From UBA4744 sp963723165 (GTDB lineage: Bacteria > Actinomycetota > Acidimicrobiia > Spongiisociales > UBA4744), in contig CAVRPP010000015.1 in assembly GCA_963723165.1 (NCBI GenBank), positions 1-64,000 of the forward strand: 64,000 nucleotides of DNA, in the 5' to 3' direction. Position 1 is the first letter of the stretch. Each line of letters begins with the position of its first letter. Shown here piece by piece: positions 27,474-39,617 of this stretch. A program made the position numbers and the translations under genes. The notes beneath the pieces were generated by a model. It saw nothing but the letters and a program-made list of their open reading frames with translations. It did no database searches and was not told the DNA's origin.

Positions 27474-28624
27474 GAGAGATTCCGGAAGATCGCCGCGGCG
27501 CCCATGCCCCCGCCGATGCACATCGAAACGATCCCGTACTCGACCTCTCGCCGCTTCATCTCGTGCAGCAGCGTTGCCGTGAGCTTGGCGCCGGTACATC
27601 CGAGGGGATGACCGAGCGCTATTGCGCCGCCGTTGACGTTGACCAGGTCCGGATCCAGGCCCAGCTCGCGAACGCAGTAGAGCGCCTGGCTGGCAAACGC
27701 CTCGTTCAACTCCACCAATCCGATGTCCTCGACGGACAGCCCGGCTTTTTCGAGTGCTTTCGGGATAGCCACCGAAGGGCCGATACCCATTTCCTCCGGG
27801 TTGACTCCGGCCACCTGGAATGTGACCAGTTCGGCCAAAGGAGTGAAGCCGAGTTCTTCCGCCTTGGTTGCCGTCATGAGCAATACCACCGCCGCCCCGT
27901 CGGACATCTGGGACGAGTTCCCGGCGGTTGAAGTCCCGTTCACCTTGAAAGCAGGGCGCAAACTGCCCAGGCCCTCGACGGTGCTGGCCCGGGGGCCCTC
28001 GTCGGTGTCGAAAACGATCGTCTTGCCGCCCAGGTCGGTTTCGATCGGGATGATCTCATCGGCGAAACGCCCGGCTGCGATTGCTGCCAGGGCCCGGCTG
28101 TTGGACTCGACCGCGAACGCATCCTGATCTTCACGGGTGATTCCGTACCGTTCGGCGACGATTTCGCTGGTCATACCCATCGACTCGTACGCCTCCGGGT
28201 AGTTCTCCGCCAGCCACGGGTTCAAGGAGGGCTTGTTGCCGCTCATCGGCACCATCGACATCGACTCGACCCCGCCTGTGAGGACTATGTCCGACCACCC
28301 GGCCTGAATCTGCGCCACACCACTCGCCAACGTCTGCAATCCAGAACTGCAGAACCGGTTCACGGTCATGGCAGGTACCTCGACGGGCAAACCCGCCCGC
28401 AATGCGGCGTTCCTACCGATGTTCAGACCCTGTTCGCCCTCAGGCATGGCGCAGCCGATGAGGATGTCATCGATGTCCGCCGGGTCGAGTTCTGGCACCC
28501 GTTCCAGGAATCCCTGGATGAGCAAACCGAGCAGCTCATCCGGTCGAGTCTCTCGCAAACTGCCCCGGTTGGCCTTGCCGACCGCCGAACGGTAGGCATG
28601 GGTGACAACAACTCCTGTGCTCAT
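27470..28624 (-). CDS. fadA: Acetyl-CoA acyltransferase (thiolase)
   Basis: A 384-residue thiolase completing fatty acid beta-oxidation by cleaving 3-ketoacyl-CoA. The nucleophile Cys is in VNRFCSSGLQTLASG, the second region GGVESMSMVPM, and the C-terminal active-site signatures are NVNGGAIALGHPLGCTGAKL and CIGGGMGAA. The start was set at ATG 28624 behind AAGGAG, because upstream codons do not look thiolase-like. It follows the fadN-type gene by ~46 bases, as in Bacillus fadNA, and the pair supplies hydratase, dehydrogenase and thiolase. Confidence 0.92.
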   Translation of the reverse strand: MSTGVVVTHAYRSAVGKANRGSLRETRPDELLGLLIQGFLERVPELDPADIDDILIGCAMPEGEQGLNIGRNAALRAGLPVEVPAMTVNRFCSSGLQTLASGVAQIQAGWSDIVLTGGVESMSMVPMSGNKPSLNPWLAENYPEAYESMGMTSEIVAERYGITREDQDAFAVESNSRALAAIAAGRFADEIIPIETDLGGKTIVFDTDEGPRASTVEGLGSLRPAFKVNGTSTAGNSSQMSDGAAVVLLMTATKAEELGFTPLAELVTFQVAGVNPEEMGIGPSVAIPKALEKAGLSVEDIGLVELNEAFASQALYCVRELGLDPDLVNVNGGAIALGHPLGCTGAKLTATLLHEMKRREVEYGIVSMCIGGGMGAAAIFRNLS

Positions 28625-28670
28625 GCATGTGCTCCTTTGTTCACTCGATGTAACAGATGGGGGGCGGGTC

Positions 28671-31083
28671 CTAATTCCGCAACGGCTTGCCGGTAGACAG
28701 CATGTGCTGGATTCTGGCGATGGTCTTCTCTTCGTGGCACAACTCCAGGAAGGTGGCCCGTTCCAGGTCCAGGAAGTCCTGTTCCGTTCGCTCCGTTCGC
28801 TCAGGAACATCGCCACCGCAGATGACATATGCCAGTTTCCGAGCCAGGTACTCGTCGTATTCGCTGATGTAGCCGCCGCCTCGCATGGTGTGAGCGGCCA
28901 CCTTCAGCGTCGCGATGCCATCCCGGCCCGGCACCGGAACGGTGGTCGGGAGTGGCGGCTGGTATCCCATAGCCAGCATCGCCAGCACATCTGCTTTGGC
29001 GTCCGCCAGGACGTTGTCCAGATTGAGGGTCACATTGTCGGTCGGGCGAAGGTAGCCGAGGGAGCGGCTCTCCTCGGCACTGCCGCCCACCATGCCGGTC
29101 CCGACTGTGCGGAAGATGTGCTCCATCAGCGGGAACAGGTTGGGCTTGACTGTGGCTGGTGCGCTCCCGTAGAAACGGAATGCCATCTCCTTGCAGCCCC
29201 CTCCGGCCGGGATCAGTCCGACGCCAAGTTCGACCAGGCCGAGGTACGTTTCGGCCGAGGCGCGTACGGCATCGCCGTGCATGACGACCTCACAGCCACC
29301 ACCAAGCGCCATCCCCCGTGGAGCAATGACGACCGGTCCGGCGCAGTATTTCATCTTCATGTGCGCGTCCTGAAGGCCGCGAATGGATTGCTCGAGTTCG
29401 TCCCACATTTCGGCCATGATCAGCATGCCGACCAATGCCGATGTTGGCACCCACCGAGAAATTGGCCGCTTCATTGCCGACCACCAGGCCGTCCAGCTCA
29501 CCGTTGTTCACCCGGTCGCAGGCGTTGCTGATCATCTCGCCGATCTGGGGGTCGATGGCGTTCATCTTGGTATGAAACTCGACCAGACCGATCCGGTCGC
29601 CCAGGTCGTAGAGGGTGGCGCCTTCGTTGCGATCGATAACCTTGCCTTGATCGGCGAGGGTGCCGAGAGAGATCTGCCGGTCAACCACGGGCACCGGGAG
29701 ATAGTCTTCTTTCTCCACGTCCCAGTAGTAGCTCAGACCGTCCCGACGGACATACCAGGATCCTTCGCCTTTGGCGACGAGTGTGTCGACAACCTGGGGA
29801 ACCGCCATTCCCTCTTCCTTCATCCGCTCCACGGACCGTTCCAACCCGATCGCATCCCACGTCTGGAACGGGCCGTTTTCGTAGTTGAAGCCCCAACGCA
29901 GTGCCCGGTCGATATTGACGATGTCGTCGGCTATTTCGCCGAGCAGGTCCGCCGAGTACAGACAGGTTTCGGCGGTCACCTTCCAGGCGAACCGGCCGGC
30001 GTCGTCGTCGAACCACACCATCTCCCGAATCTTGTCTGCGACCTCCTCGAGGTTGCGGGTAGCGCCGATCGAGTCGAACCGAACCTTCGGTTGCTCCTCG
30101 TACTCGAGAGTCTCGAAGTTGAGGGCGGCGATCTGGCGGGCGCCGGAAGCATCCTTGGTCTTCTTGTAGAAACCTGCGCCGGTCTTCTCCCCGAGTGCGC
30201 CCTTGGCAATCAACGCCTGCATGGGGGCCGGAATCTGGAAGCGTTCCAACCACGGGTCGTCCGGACACGATTCGGCCACCGTGGTCAGCACATGCGCCAT
30301 CGTGTCGAGGCCGACCACATCGGCGGTCCGGAAGACTGCCGACTTGGGGCGACCGGTGGCAGGCCCGAAGATCTTGTCGGTCTCCGTGATGCCCATGCCG
30401 AACTCGCCCATCCAGTGGAATACGGAAGTCATGCCGAAAGTCCCGATTCGATTGCCAACGAAGTTGGGGGTGTCTTTGCCGTAGACAATCCCTTTGCCCA
30501 ACACGTGTTCGCCGAAGTCGGCCATCGCCCGGAAGAGGTCGGGGTCTGTGTCGTCGCAGGGCACCATCTCGAGGAGTCGCATGTAGCGGACGGGGTTGAA
30601 GAAATGGGTGACCATGAAGTGACGCCGGAAGTCATCGCTGCGGCCTTCCGCCATGTCGGCCACCGACAGTCCCGAGGTGTTAGAGGAAACCACGCTGCCC
30701 GCCCGGCGGTGCTGCTCGACCATTTCGAACACCTTGCGCTTGATATCGAGCCGTTCAACGACGACTTCAACGATCCAGTCACATTCGCCGAGTTTCTCGG
30801 CGTCGTCTTCGTAGTTGCACGGGGTGATCAGCCGCGCAAGACCCTTGCTGTACAACAACGGCGGTTTCGATTTGTCGATGGACACCATGCCGGCCATGGC
30901 CAAGCGGTTACGAACGGCCCGGTCGTCGAGCGAAAGGCCGTTTTCTCGTTCCTTCTGCGATAGCTCGCCCGGGGCGATATCGAAGAGATACGACGGGATA
31001 CCGGCGTTGGCGAGGTGAGCGGCAATGCCTTGTCCCATGACCCCGGCGCCCAGAATAGCGACCCGTTTGATCGGGATGCCCAT
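28671..31083 (-). pseudogene. fadN: 3-hydroxyacyl-CoA dehydrogenase/enoyl-CoA hydratase (FadN type), single frameshift
   Basis: A two-domain beta-oxidation enzyme of ~803 residues if repaired. The N-terminal dehydrogenase has the NAD motif RVAILGAGVMGQGIAAHLAN, SNTSGLSVADMAEG and HFFNPVRYMRLLEMVP. The crotonase domain starts near residue ~490 (ATLYDLGDRIGLVEFHTKMN). At ~29441 the frame changes inside NFSVGANI / ALVGMLIMAEM, and one extra G explains it. The remainder (GMALGGGCEVVMHGD, ELGVGLIPAGGGCKEM) is intact to 28671. The gene is otherwise undamaged, so a sequence error is as likely as a mutation. It is the first gene of a fadN-fadA unit. Confidence 0.85.
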
Positions 31084-31185
31084 GGATCCTCCTAGCTGAT
31101 GGGTGCTGTGCAGGCCTACCTTATCGGACCAAAAAGCGCCCGAAACCAGGCTCTGGGGCCGGCGCTGTTCGGCAACCGGCCGGGG

Positions 31186-31638
31186 CTAGGCGTCGATCCG
31201 TTTGGCAGCAATGTCCAGGCCGCCGAAGATAGTGCGGGCATGAACCCTCAAGACCGGGGAATCCTCGGGCAGAACACTGCGGTTGGCAACGGTGGTTTGA
31301 TGACCACCGATTATTGGCTTTCCGTCGGTCTCAACGATCCAGGTGTCCGGCACGCGCAGTGCCACCCCTCCCATGACGGTGAAGACCGCAAGGTCTGCGC
31401 CTTCGGGGGCGGGGACCGCATCCCGCAGATCGAGATCCACCCCACCCATGACCGTCGTCAGCTTTCCGGACCACAGTCGATCTGCCCGGCTGGCGAACTG
31501 CTTGCCTTCCATGATGGCGACCAGCTCGAATTCGCCGGTCGTCTCGTCACCCAGTCCCAGAAACAACTGGCGAGCGAGCATGCCAAATCCATATGCGAGC
31601 GAACCGAAGAAGATGAACGTGAAGAGCTTCCTGAGCAT
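31186..31638 (-). CDS. LiaF-like C-terminal domain protein, membrane-anchored
   Basis: 150 residues from ATG 31638, which has GGAGG 7 bases upstream. An N-terminal membrane segment (~5-25) is followed by a beta-rich domain with the repeated VMGGVDLDLRDA, VMGGVALRVPDTW and IFGGLDIAA pattern typical of LiaF-type 'cell wall-active antibiotics response' C-terminal domains. LiaF proteins modulate envelope-stress kinases. No kinase is adjacent, though an envelope-type two-component pair lies 4 kb away. Exact role unknown. Confidence 0.75.
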   Translation of the reverse strand: MLRKLFTFIFFGSLAYGFGMLARQLFLGLGDETTGEFELVAIMEGKQFASRADRLWSGKLTTVMGGVDLDLRDAVPAPEGADLAVFTVMGGVALRVPDTWIVETDGKPIIGGHQTTVANRSVLPEDSPVLRVHARTIFGGLDIAAKRIDA

Positions 31639-31699
31639 GCCGGCCTCCATTGAGTGCCTTCTGATTCTGGCACCTCGGGCCGTGAGTACGATCATCGCC

Positions 31700-32044
31700 A
31701 TGAGTATTGAGGTGGTCTGCCCGTCGTGCGGCGAGGATGAACGCCTGACCGGGACCCGATCCGGCGACATCATCAGATTGACCTGCGCCGCCTGCGGACA
31801 ATCGTGGGACCGTGATCCATCGCCCATGTGCGCGACGTGCGGTGGCGATGACCTCCAGGCGGTGGTTCAGGCGATCGTCGAGAAGAGCCGCGGCACCCAG
31901 CTCTCGGTGGTGGGAACCCGAATCGTGCACATGTGCCGGACCTGCGATGCCGTGGTCCTGGAGCGCTACAACCGAAACCGGCCGAACCCCCTGATGCCCG
32001 ACCAGCTGCCGACCATCAACCCGGGTGAAGTCGGGCACGAATAG
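31700..32044 (+). CDS. Zinc-ribbon protein of unknown function
   Basis: 114 residues with Cys pairs VCPSCGED, TCAACGQSW, MCATCGGDD and MCRTCDAV, arranged as two zinc ribbons. The C-terminal tail NRPNPLMPDQLPTI is proline-rich. No enzyme motif is visible. It is divergent from the LiaF-like gene, with a short shared promoter region. Such small ribbons often bind nucleic acid or act as adaptors, but nothing here decides. Confidence 0.65.
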   Translation: MSIEVVCPSCGEDERLTGTRSGDIIRLTCAACGQSWDRDPSPMCATCGGDDLQAVVQAIVEKSRGTQLSVVGTRIVHMCRTCDAVVLERYNRNRPNPLMPDQLPTINPGEVGHE

Positions 32045-32197
32045 GGCAATGGAGGCCTGCTCCCGGTGACGGTTTTGCATTCCGCGATGGCTGCAACAAC
32101 CTCCACCGGCTTAGACGGGGAGCTGTCCGAGCGAAGGGAGGACTGAGGGGGCAAACAGGCCAACGAGAAAGATCTTCCGGCCTTGCCCCCTCCGTCC

Positions 32198-32390
32198 GAT
32201 TGCTATTCGCAATCGGCCACCTTCCCCACCATCGGCGGGGGAGGGCGTTACAAACTGCCCTCTCTGTCTGATTGCTGTTCGCAATCGGCCACCTTCCCCA
32301 CCATCGGCGGGGGAGGGCGTTACAAACTGCCCTCTCTGTCTGATGCTGTTTGCAATCGGCCAACCCTCCACCTTTGGCGGGGGAGGTCGT
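32198..32390. repeat. 72-bp tandem repeat, about 2.7 copies
   Basis: Units begin at 32198, 32270 and 32342. Copies 1 and 2 differ at very few positions, and copy 3 diverges and is incomplete. Each unit carries a small hairpin (GATTGC/GCAATC) and the stretch CCACCATCGGCGGGGGAGG. The period is a multiple of three, so frames on both strands stay open, but I see no real gene. Confidence 0.85.
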
Positions 32391-32482
32391 TGGAGACCGC
32401 ACGCAGACTTCGATAGGTCCCCGCGGGCGGGCGAGGCAAGGAGAATGACGCAGGCCGGGCACCCGTCTCCTATTCTCAGCGT

Positions 32483-33472
32483 ATGGCCACAGTCATTCCC
32501 ACTCTGCTGCTCTTGGCGTTGCCGGCCTCGGGCAAGTCCGAGGTCCGCCGGTACCTCGGCTCATTGAGCCCCGCTGGCGCTGAGGAAGATTTCGGCCTGG
32601 GCCGAACGGTCCAGATCGACGACTACCCGTACGTGCACCTCATGCGCCGGATCTCCGAAGAGTTGCGTCATCTCTACGAGACCCCGGTCTTCTTCGCCTC
32701 CGATGAAACCCCGTTCCTCGAACCGGCCGACTGGGGGACGTTGATCAGCCTGGTCAACGAGGACTATGCGGCCCTCGGCGCTTCCGGCGAACCGGAGCCG
32801 GAACCGGGTTCGGCGTCCGGGTGGCTGCTCGACCGGATCGATCGGGCTCGACGGGCAGTTGGGCTCCGGCCGGTTCTCGAGGACGTGGCCGATGGGGAGA
32901 AAGAGATCCTCAAACTGGCCGTCGAACAGGACGCCCGCCGCCTCTGGCTGGATCGCCGGGAAGCGATGGCGGGATATGGCCCCGGGGCGACCGTCATCAT
33001 CGAGTTCGCCCGGGGCGGCCCGGAAGGAGCAACCCTGCCGATCGATGCCCCGCACGGCTATGAATACTCGCTGAGCCTGTTGTCACCACAGATCTTGACC
33101 GATGCCTCGATCCTCTACGTGTGGGTCACCCCGGAAGAGAGCCGCCGCCGCAACGTCGAACGTGCCCAGCCGGGAATCGAAGGCGATGCCTCGATCCTGC
33201 ATCACGGCGTACCCGAGATGGTGATGCGGCAGGATTACGGGACCGACGACATCATGTGGCTGATCGAACAGAGCAATCGACCCGGCACCATCCGGGCACA
33301 GACCTCCACCGCGGTTTTTCACGTGCCCGTTGCCGTCTTCGACAACCGGGCCGACAAGACGTCATTCCTCCGCGCCGATCCCGATAAGTGGCCCACCGAA
33401 GCGGTGGCGGTGTTGCATGCGGACCTCCAGACGGCCTTCGAGGAACTCAAAGGCGGCACCGAGCGGATGTGA
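32483..33472 (+). CDS. P-loop protein of unknown function
   Basis: A 329-residue protein. It opens with LLLLALPASGKSEVRRYLG, a Walker A motif of the kinase type (ASGKS) only 14 residues from the start. IIEFARGG (~171-178) and a Walker-B-like LYVWVTPEESRRRN (~217) follow, the latter typical of small-molecule kinases that list leaving arginines. PYVHLMRRISEEL and YGTDDIMWLIEQ are unusual. I recognise no named family. It may phosphorylate a small molecule or nucleotide. It lies ahead of the hydrolase gene by 30 bases. Confidence 0.6.
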   Translation: MATVIPTLLLLALPASGKSEVRRYLGSLSPAGAEEDFGLGRTVQIDDYPYVHLMRRISEELRHLYETPVFFASDETPFLEPADWGTLISLVNEDYAALGASGEPEPEPGSASGWLLDRIDRARRAVGLRPVLEDVADGEKEILKLAVEQDARRLWLDRREAMAGYGPGATVIIEFARGGPEGATLPIDAPHGYEYSLSLLSPQILTDASILYVWVTPEESRRRNVERAQPGIEGDASILHHGVPEMVMRQDYGTDDIMWLIEQSNRPGTIRAQTSTAVFHVPVAVFDNRADKTSFLRADPDKWPTEAVAVLHADLQTAFEELKGGTERM

Positions 33473-33502
33473 TCAGGCTCAGGTCACGGTTAGCCTCTTC
33501 GG

Positions 33503-34780
33503 GTGGATACGAACTCCTCCCAACCTGATTCGTCGTCCGGACAGGATCCCTCAGCCGTTGTCGACTGGCGAGGCCTGGGTGATCTGTTTGCTCTGGCGAC
33601 GGAGCGTTTGACGGCTCCGGTCGAGGGCGTGCACCGGGCAATCGCCGGCCGCTGGTTCGGTCTGGCCGGTCCGCAAGCTGCGCCTCTGGGGAATGGCTAT
33701 CAGGCAATCACCAGCCGGATCTACGGGTCGGTGCGCCTGGCCGGTGCGGTCCTGGGTGCCGTCGTAGGAATCGGGGCAGACGTGACCAACCGCCGGGGCC
33801 GGTTACAGCCCTTGTGGCGCTCACCCCGGGGCAGCGGTGTCCAGGCTGTGGCCAATGCGGTGTGGGGAGACCACCTCGAACAACGCCGGAGTGCGCTGCG
33901 CATCGAAATGGGCCTGCGCGACACGTCCGGACGTCCGGTCGGGGCGGATCCGGACGCTCTAGCCGGGGCATTTCCTCACCCAACGGCTCGTTTGGTTGTG
34001 CTGCTGCACGGCCTGGGTGAGACCGAGCGATGCTTCCTGGAACACGTCGAGGAGGGCGAAACGGCGAGCAGCTTGGGAGAGGTGCTGGCGGCCGAATCGT
34101 TCACGCCGCTGCTGGTCAGGTACAACACCGGCCGGAGCGTGTCCGACAACGGACAAGCCCTAGCCGCCCTGCTGGACACCATCGACGGAAACTGGCCCGT
34201 CCCGGTCGAAGAGATCGCCCTCGTCGGGAACTCGATGGGCGGCCTGGTGGTTCGCAGCGCCCTATATGCGGGTCGAATCGGCGGACAAGAATGGGTTGAC
34301 ACCACCCGCCACCTGGTGGCGGTGGGAACTCCGCACCTTGGAGCGCCGCTAGAGAAAGGCGCCAACCTGATGTCCCGGGGCCTGCGGATAGCTCCCGAAA
34401 GCCGCCCGATCGGCGAGTTCCTCGACAAGCGGAGCGCGGGGATCAAGGATTTGCGCTTCGGGACCATCCAGGATGTCGATCAGCCGGGCATCGAAGGCGT
34501 TGAACCTATCGAAGACAATCCTGCCGATGTTCCTTTTCCGGCCCATGTTGAGCAGCACTTCATCGCCGGCGTAGTGACCGAAGACGCCGACCACCCGATC
34601 GGTGTCCTCGTTGGTGATCTGATCGTCCGAACCGCCAGCGCCACCGGCCGAGGGCGACGCCGGACCATCGACGCAACCCACGTGCGCATCATCGGCAAGC
34701 GGCGTCACTCTGATCTGGCAGGCGATCCCATCGTCCACCTCCAGGTCCGGGAATGGCTGGCCGCCGAACCCGCCACGTAA
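33503..34780 (+). CDS. Alpha/beta hydrolase, PGAP1/lipase-like
   Basis: A 425-residue cytoplasmic or peripheral protein. Residues ~150-330 hold the fold. The oxyanion strand is LVVLLHGLGETERCF, the nucleophile elbow ALVGNSMGGLVVRSALYAG (Ser in G-N-S-M-G), and GTPHLGAPLEKGANLMS is the loop typical of PGAP1- and lipase-type esterases. A ~150-residue N-terminal region is helical and unassigned. It starts at GTG 33503, 30 bases behind the P-loop gene, so the two are likely co-transcribed. Substrate unknown, probably an ester lipid. Confidence 0.8.
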   Translation: MDTNSSQPDSSSGQDPSAVVDWRGLGDLFALATERLTAPVEGVHRAIAGRWFGLAGPQAAPLGNGYQAITSRIYGSVRLAGAVLGAVVGIGADVTNRRGRLQPLWRSPRGSGVQAVANAVWGDHLEQRRSALRIEMGLRDTSGRPVGADPDALAGAFPHPTARLVVLLHGLGETERCFLEHVEEGETASSLGEVLAAESFTPLLVRYNTGRSVSDNGQALAALLDTIDGNWPVPVEEIALVGNSMGGLVVRSALYAGRIGGQEWVDTTRHLVAVGTPHLGAPLEKGANLMSRGLRIAPESRPIGEFLDKRSAGIKDLRFGTIQDVDQPGIEGVEPIEDNPADVPFPAHVEQHFIAGVVTEDADHPIGVLVGDLIVRTASATGRGRRRTIDATHVRIIGKRRHSDLAGDPIVHLQVREWLAAEPAT

Positions 34781-34803
34781 GCAAGTCGTCATCCGGACTG
34801 GGA

Positions 34804-35706
34804 CTACCAGGTGACTTCCGAACAACCGTGGTGGGTGTCGGGTTCCACCTGCAGGGTGGCGTGAGAAATGGCGTAGTCGTCCTGGAGGAGTTTGCGAGCC
34901 TGATCGAGAATCGGATGTGGGTCGGTTCCGTCTTTCGTCATGAGATGCACGGTGGCGACGTCCATGTCGGACGTGAGGGTCCACACGTGGAGATCATGAA
35001 CGTCGATGACGCCCTCCACGTTCGACAAATCGCGACGCATGCTGGTGAGATCCATGCCGGGGGGAGCGGCCTGGACCAGCACCCGAAGAGCCTGTTGGCC
35101 GAGCCGCCAAGCCCTGGGGAGAATGAAAACACCGATCAGAGCGGCGAAGAGAGGGTCGGCATAAGGCCAACCGGTGAAAATCAGGATGAGCGCAGCAGCA
35201 ATCACGCCGACTGAACCCGCCAGGTCGGCCAGCACCTCGAGATACGCGCCTTTCACGTTGATCGACTCCGCCGACCCCGGACGGAGCAGTCGCCAGCAGA
35301 CCAGGTTCACCACCAGGCCGGCGACGGCCACGATCAGCATGGGGGTGGCCGATACCTCGGTTGGCTCTGCGAAGCGCTGGACGGCTTCATAGATTACGTA
35401 TCCGGCCACGGCGATCAGGAGAACAGCGTTGGCCAGGGCGGCCAGAATCTCCAGACGGTACAACCCGTAGGTGTGGCCTCCCTTTTCGGCGGCCCGGTCC
35501 GCCGCGACGATTGCCGCCAGGGCCATTCCGAGCCCCAATGCGTCGGTGGCCATGTGCCCGGCGTCTGAGATCAACGCCAGCGAGCCGGTCAAGAAACCGG
35601 CCACCGCCTCAACGATCATGAACACCACCACCAGCCCGAAGGCGATGGTGAGCGGACGGAGGTGCCTTCTGCCCGCCCTGGGGACGTGTGAGTGCGAGTC
35701 GCTCAT
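34804..35706 (-). CDS. Cation diffusion facilitator metal exporter
   Basis: A 300-residue CDF transporter (ZitB/CzcD type) exporting Zn(II) or related metals. It has six membrane spans, and the metal-site motif ALISDAGHMATDALG lies in the second span (HxxxD form). DHADP-like sequences are seen as LEVLADLAGSVG in the fifth. The C-terminal ~90 residues form the cytoplasmic metal-sensing domain ending CSEVTW. The start was chosen at MSDSHSH, giving a short His-rich N-terminus and the standard length. It lies 23 bases behind aceE on the same strand. Confidence 0.9.
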   Translation of the reverse strand: MSDSHSHVPRAGRRHLRPLTIAFGLVVVFMIVEAVAGFLTGSLALISDAGHMATDALGLGMALAAIVAADRAAEKGGHTYGLYRLEILAALANAVLLIAVAGYVIYEAVQRFAEPTEVSATPMLIVAVAGLVVNLVCWRLLRPGSAESINVKGAYLEVLADLAGSVGVIAAALILIFTGWPYADPLFAALIGVFILPRAWRLGQQALRVLVQAAPPGMDLTSMRRDLSNVEGVIDVHDLHVWTLTSDMDVATVHLMTKDGTDPHPILDQARKLLQDDYAISHATLQVEPDTHHGCSEVTW

Positions 35707-35728
35707 CGGGTTCCTGGTGGGGAGGGGA

Positions 35729-38419
<2,691 letters not shown>

Positions 38420-38463
38420 GCAGAGTCCTCACAACGCGGTCCCAGAAGCCTACCTTTCCACAG

Positions 38464-38512
38464 GTTTTGGCGTCCCAAAAGGGCCATATTTCCCCCTTCA
38501 GGACGCCAAAAC
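38464..38512. promoter_or_regulatory. 49-bp palindromic element, copy 1
   Basis: Perfect 12-bp arms GTTTTGGCGTCC and GGACGCCAAAAC separated by 25 bases centred on ATAT. It lies between the divergent aceE and dehydratase genes and ends 26 bases before the latter's ATG, just upstream of a TACACT -10-like hexamer (38522-38527). Copy 2 is at 48054. Position suggests a regulator-binding operator. Confidence 0.7.
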
Positions 38513-38538
38513 GAGAAATCGTTACACTCGCGACGCCC

Positions 38539-39489
38539 ATGACCCCGACCTTCGACGATGTCCTTGCCGCCGCCGAGCGGATCGCCCCCTTTGTGCACCG
38601 TACGCCCATCATGACCTCGGCGACTCTGGACCGGGAACTGGAGGCACAGGTCTTCTTCAAGTGCGAGAACCTCCAGAAGGTTGGAGCGTTCAAAGCCCGG
38701 GGAGCCGTCAACACGGTGCTGAGTCTCAGTGACCAGGAGGCCGCCGGCGGGGTGATCACGCACTCCTCCGGGAACCATGCCGCCGCGCTTGCCTACGCCG
38801 CCGGGATACGAGGGATACCCTGCACCGTGGTGATGCCCGACGACGCTCCGGCCGTCAAGGTGACGGCGGTGCGCGGATACGGCGCGGAAATCGTGTTCTG
38901 CAAACAGACCGAACGAGAAGCCGCCTGCGATCGGGAGAGAGAGGCGCGCGGCTCCACCCTGGTCCATCCTTTCGACGACCCGCGAGTGTTGGCCGGGCAG
39001 GGAACCGCCGCGATCGAGCTATTCGAGGATGTGCCCGATCTCGACATCGTCATCGCTCCGATTGGGGGCGGTGGCCTTCTTTCCGGTACCGCTCTGACGG
39101 CCACAGCGATGCGGCCCGGAATTCGGGTAATCGGGGCAGAACCCGAAGCGGTCGATGACGCCTACCGATCGCTGCAAACCGGGGTCCGTCAACCACGGGT
39201 CCCCGACCCGACCACGTGGGCGGACGGTTTGCTGACCGGAATCGGGCAGATCCCCTTCGACATTCTCACCGCGGCAGCAGCGAAGGTCGTCACGATCACG
39301 GAGGTGGCTCTCCTGGCCGCGGCCCTCTTCCATCTGCAACGGATGAAACTGGTTGTCGAGCCGTCCGGAGCCGCCGGGTTGGCAGCGCTTCGCACCATCG
39401 GCGATGCGGTGAGCGGGCAGCGGGTGGGCGTAATCATCAGCGGCGGCAACACCGATTTCCGGTGGCTCGAGGCGGCTGGAGTCGGCTGA
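38539..39489 (+). CDS. PLP-dependent threonine/serine dehydratase-like enzyme
   Basis: 316 residues of the fold-type II PLP family (IlvA-catabolic/serine racemase). The Schiff-base Lys52 is in KVGAFKARGA, the substrate Asn loop is THSSGNHAAALAYAA, the phosphate-binding loop is APIGGGGLLSG, and C-terminal SGGN closes the site. There is no ACT regulatory domain, so it is a catabolic dehydratase or serine racemase rather than biosynthetic IlvA. The start was chosen at ATG 38539. No Shine-Dalgarno is seen and a TACACT box lies 12 bases upstream, so the mRNA may be leaderless. Confidence 0.88.
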   Translation: MTPTFDDVLAAAERIAPFVHRTPIMTSATLDRELEAQVFFKCENLQKVGAFKARGAVNTVLSLSDQEAAGGVITHSSGNHAAALAYAAGIRGIPCTVVMPDDAPAVKVTAVRGYGAEIVFCKQTEREAACDREREARGSTLVHPFDDPRVLAGQGTAAIELFEDVPDLDIVIAPIGGGGLLSGTALTATAMRPGIRVIGAEPEAVDDAYRSLQTGVRQPRVPDPTTWADGLLTGIGQIPFDILTAAAAKVVTITEVALLAAALFHLQRMKLVVEPSGAAGLAALRTIGDAVSGQRVGVIISGGNTDFRWLEAAGVG

Positions 39490-39617
39490 ACGGTTTCCCT
39501 CCAGAAGTTCGTTGCTTCTGTCGTCTAAATAGAGGCTTTCGACCTCCCTGCGAAATTGAGAAGACCGGCGTAGGCTGACGTGACCGGTGCCCAGCAGGAG
39601 GGAACGACGATGGTTGA

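Noticed and set aside
32111..32371. Minus-strand ORF in the tandem repeat
   Set aside because: It stays open only because the period is 72; the product is a repeated Gly/Arg string.
32198..32390. CRISPR array
   Set aside because: Units are adjacent with no unique spacers and there are no cas genes.
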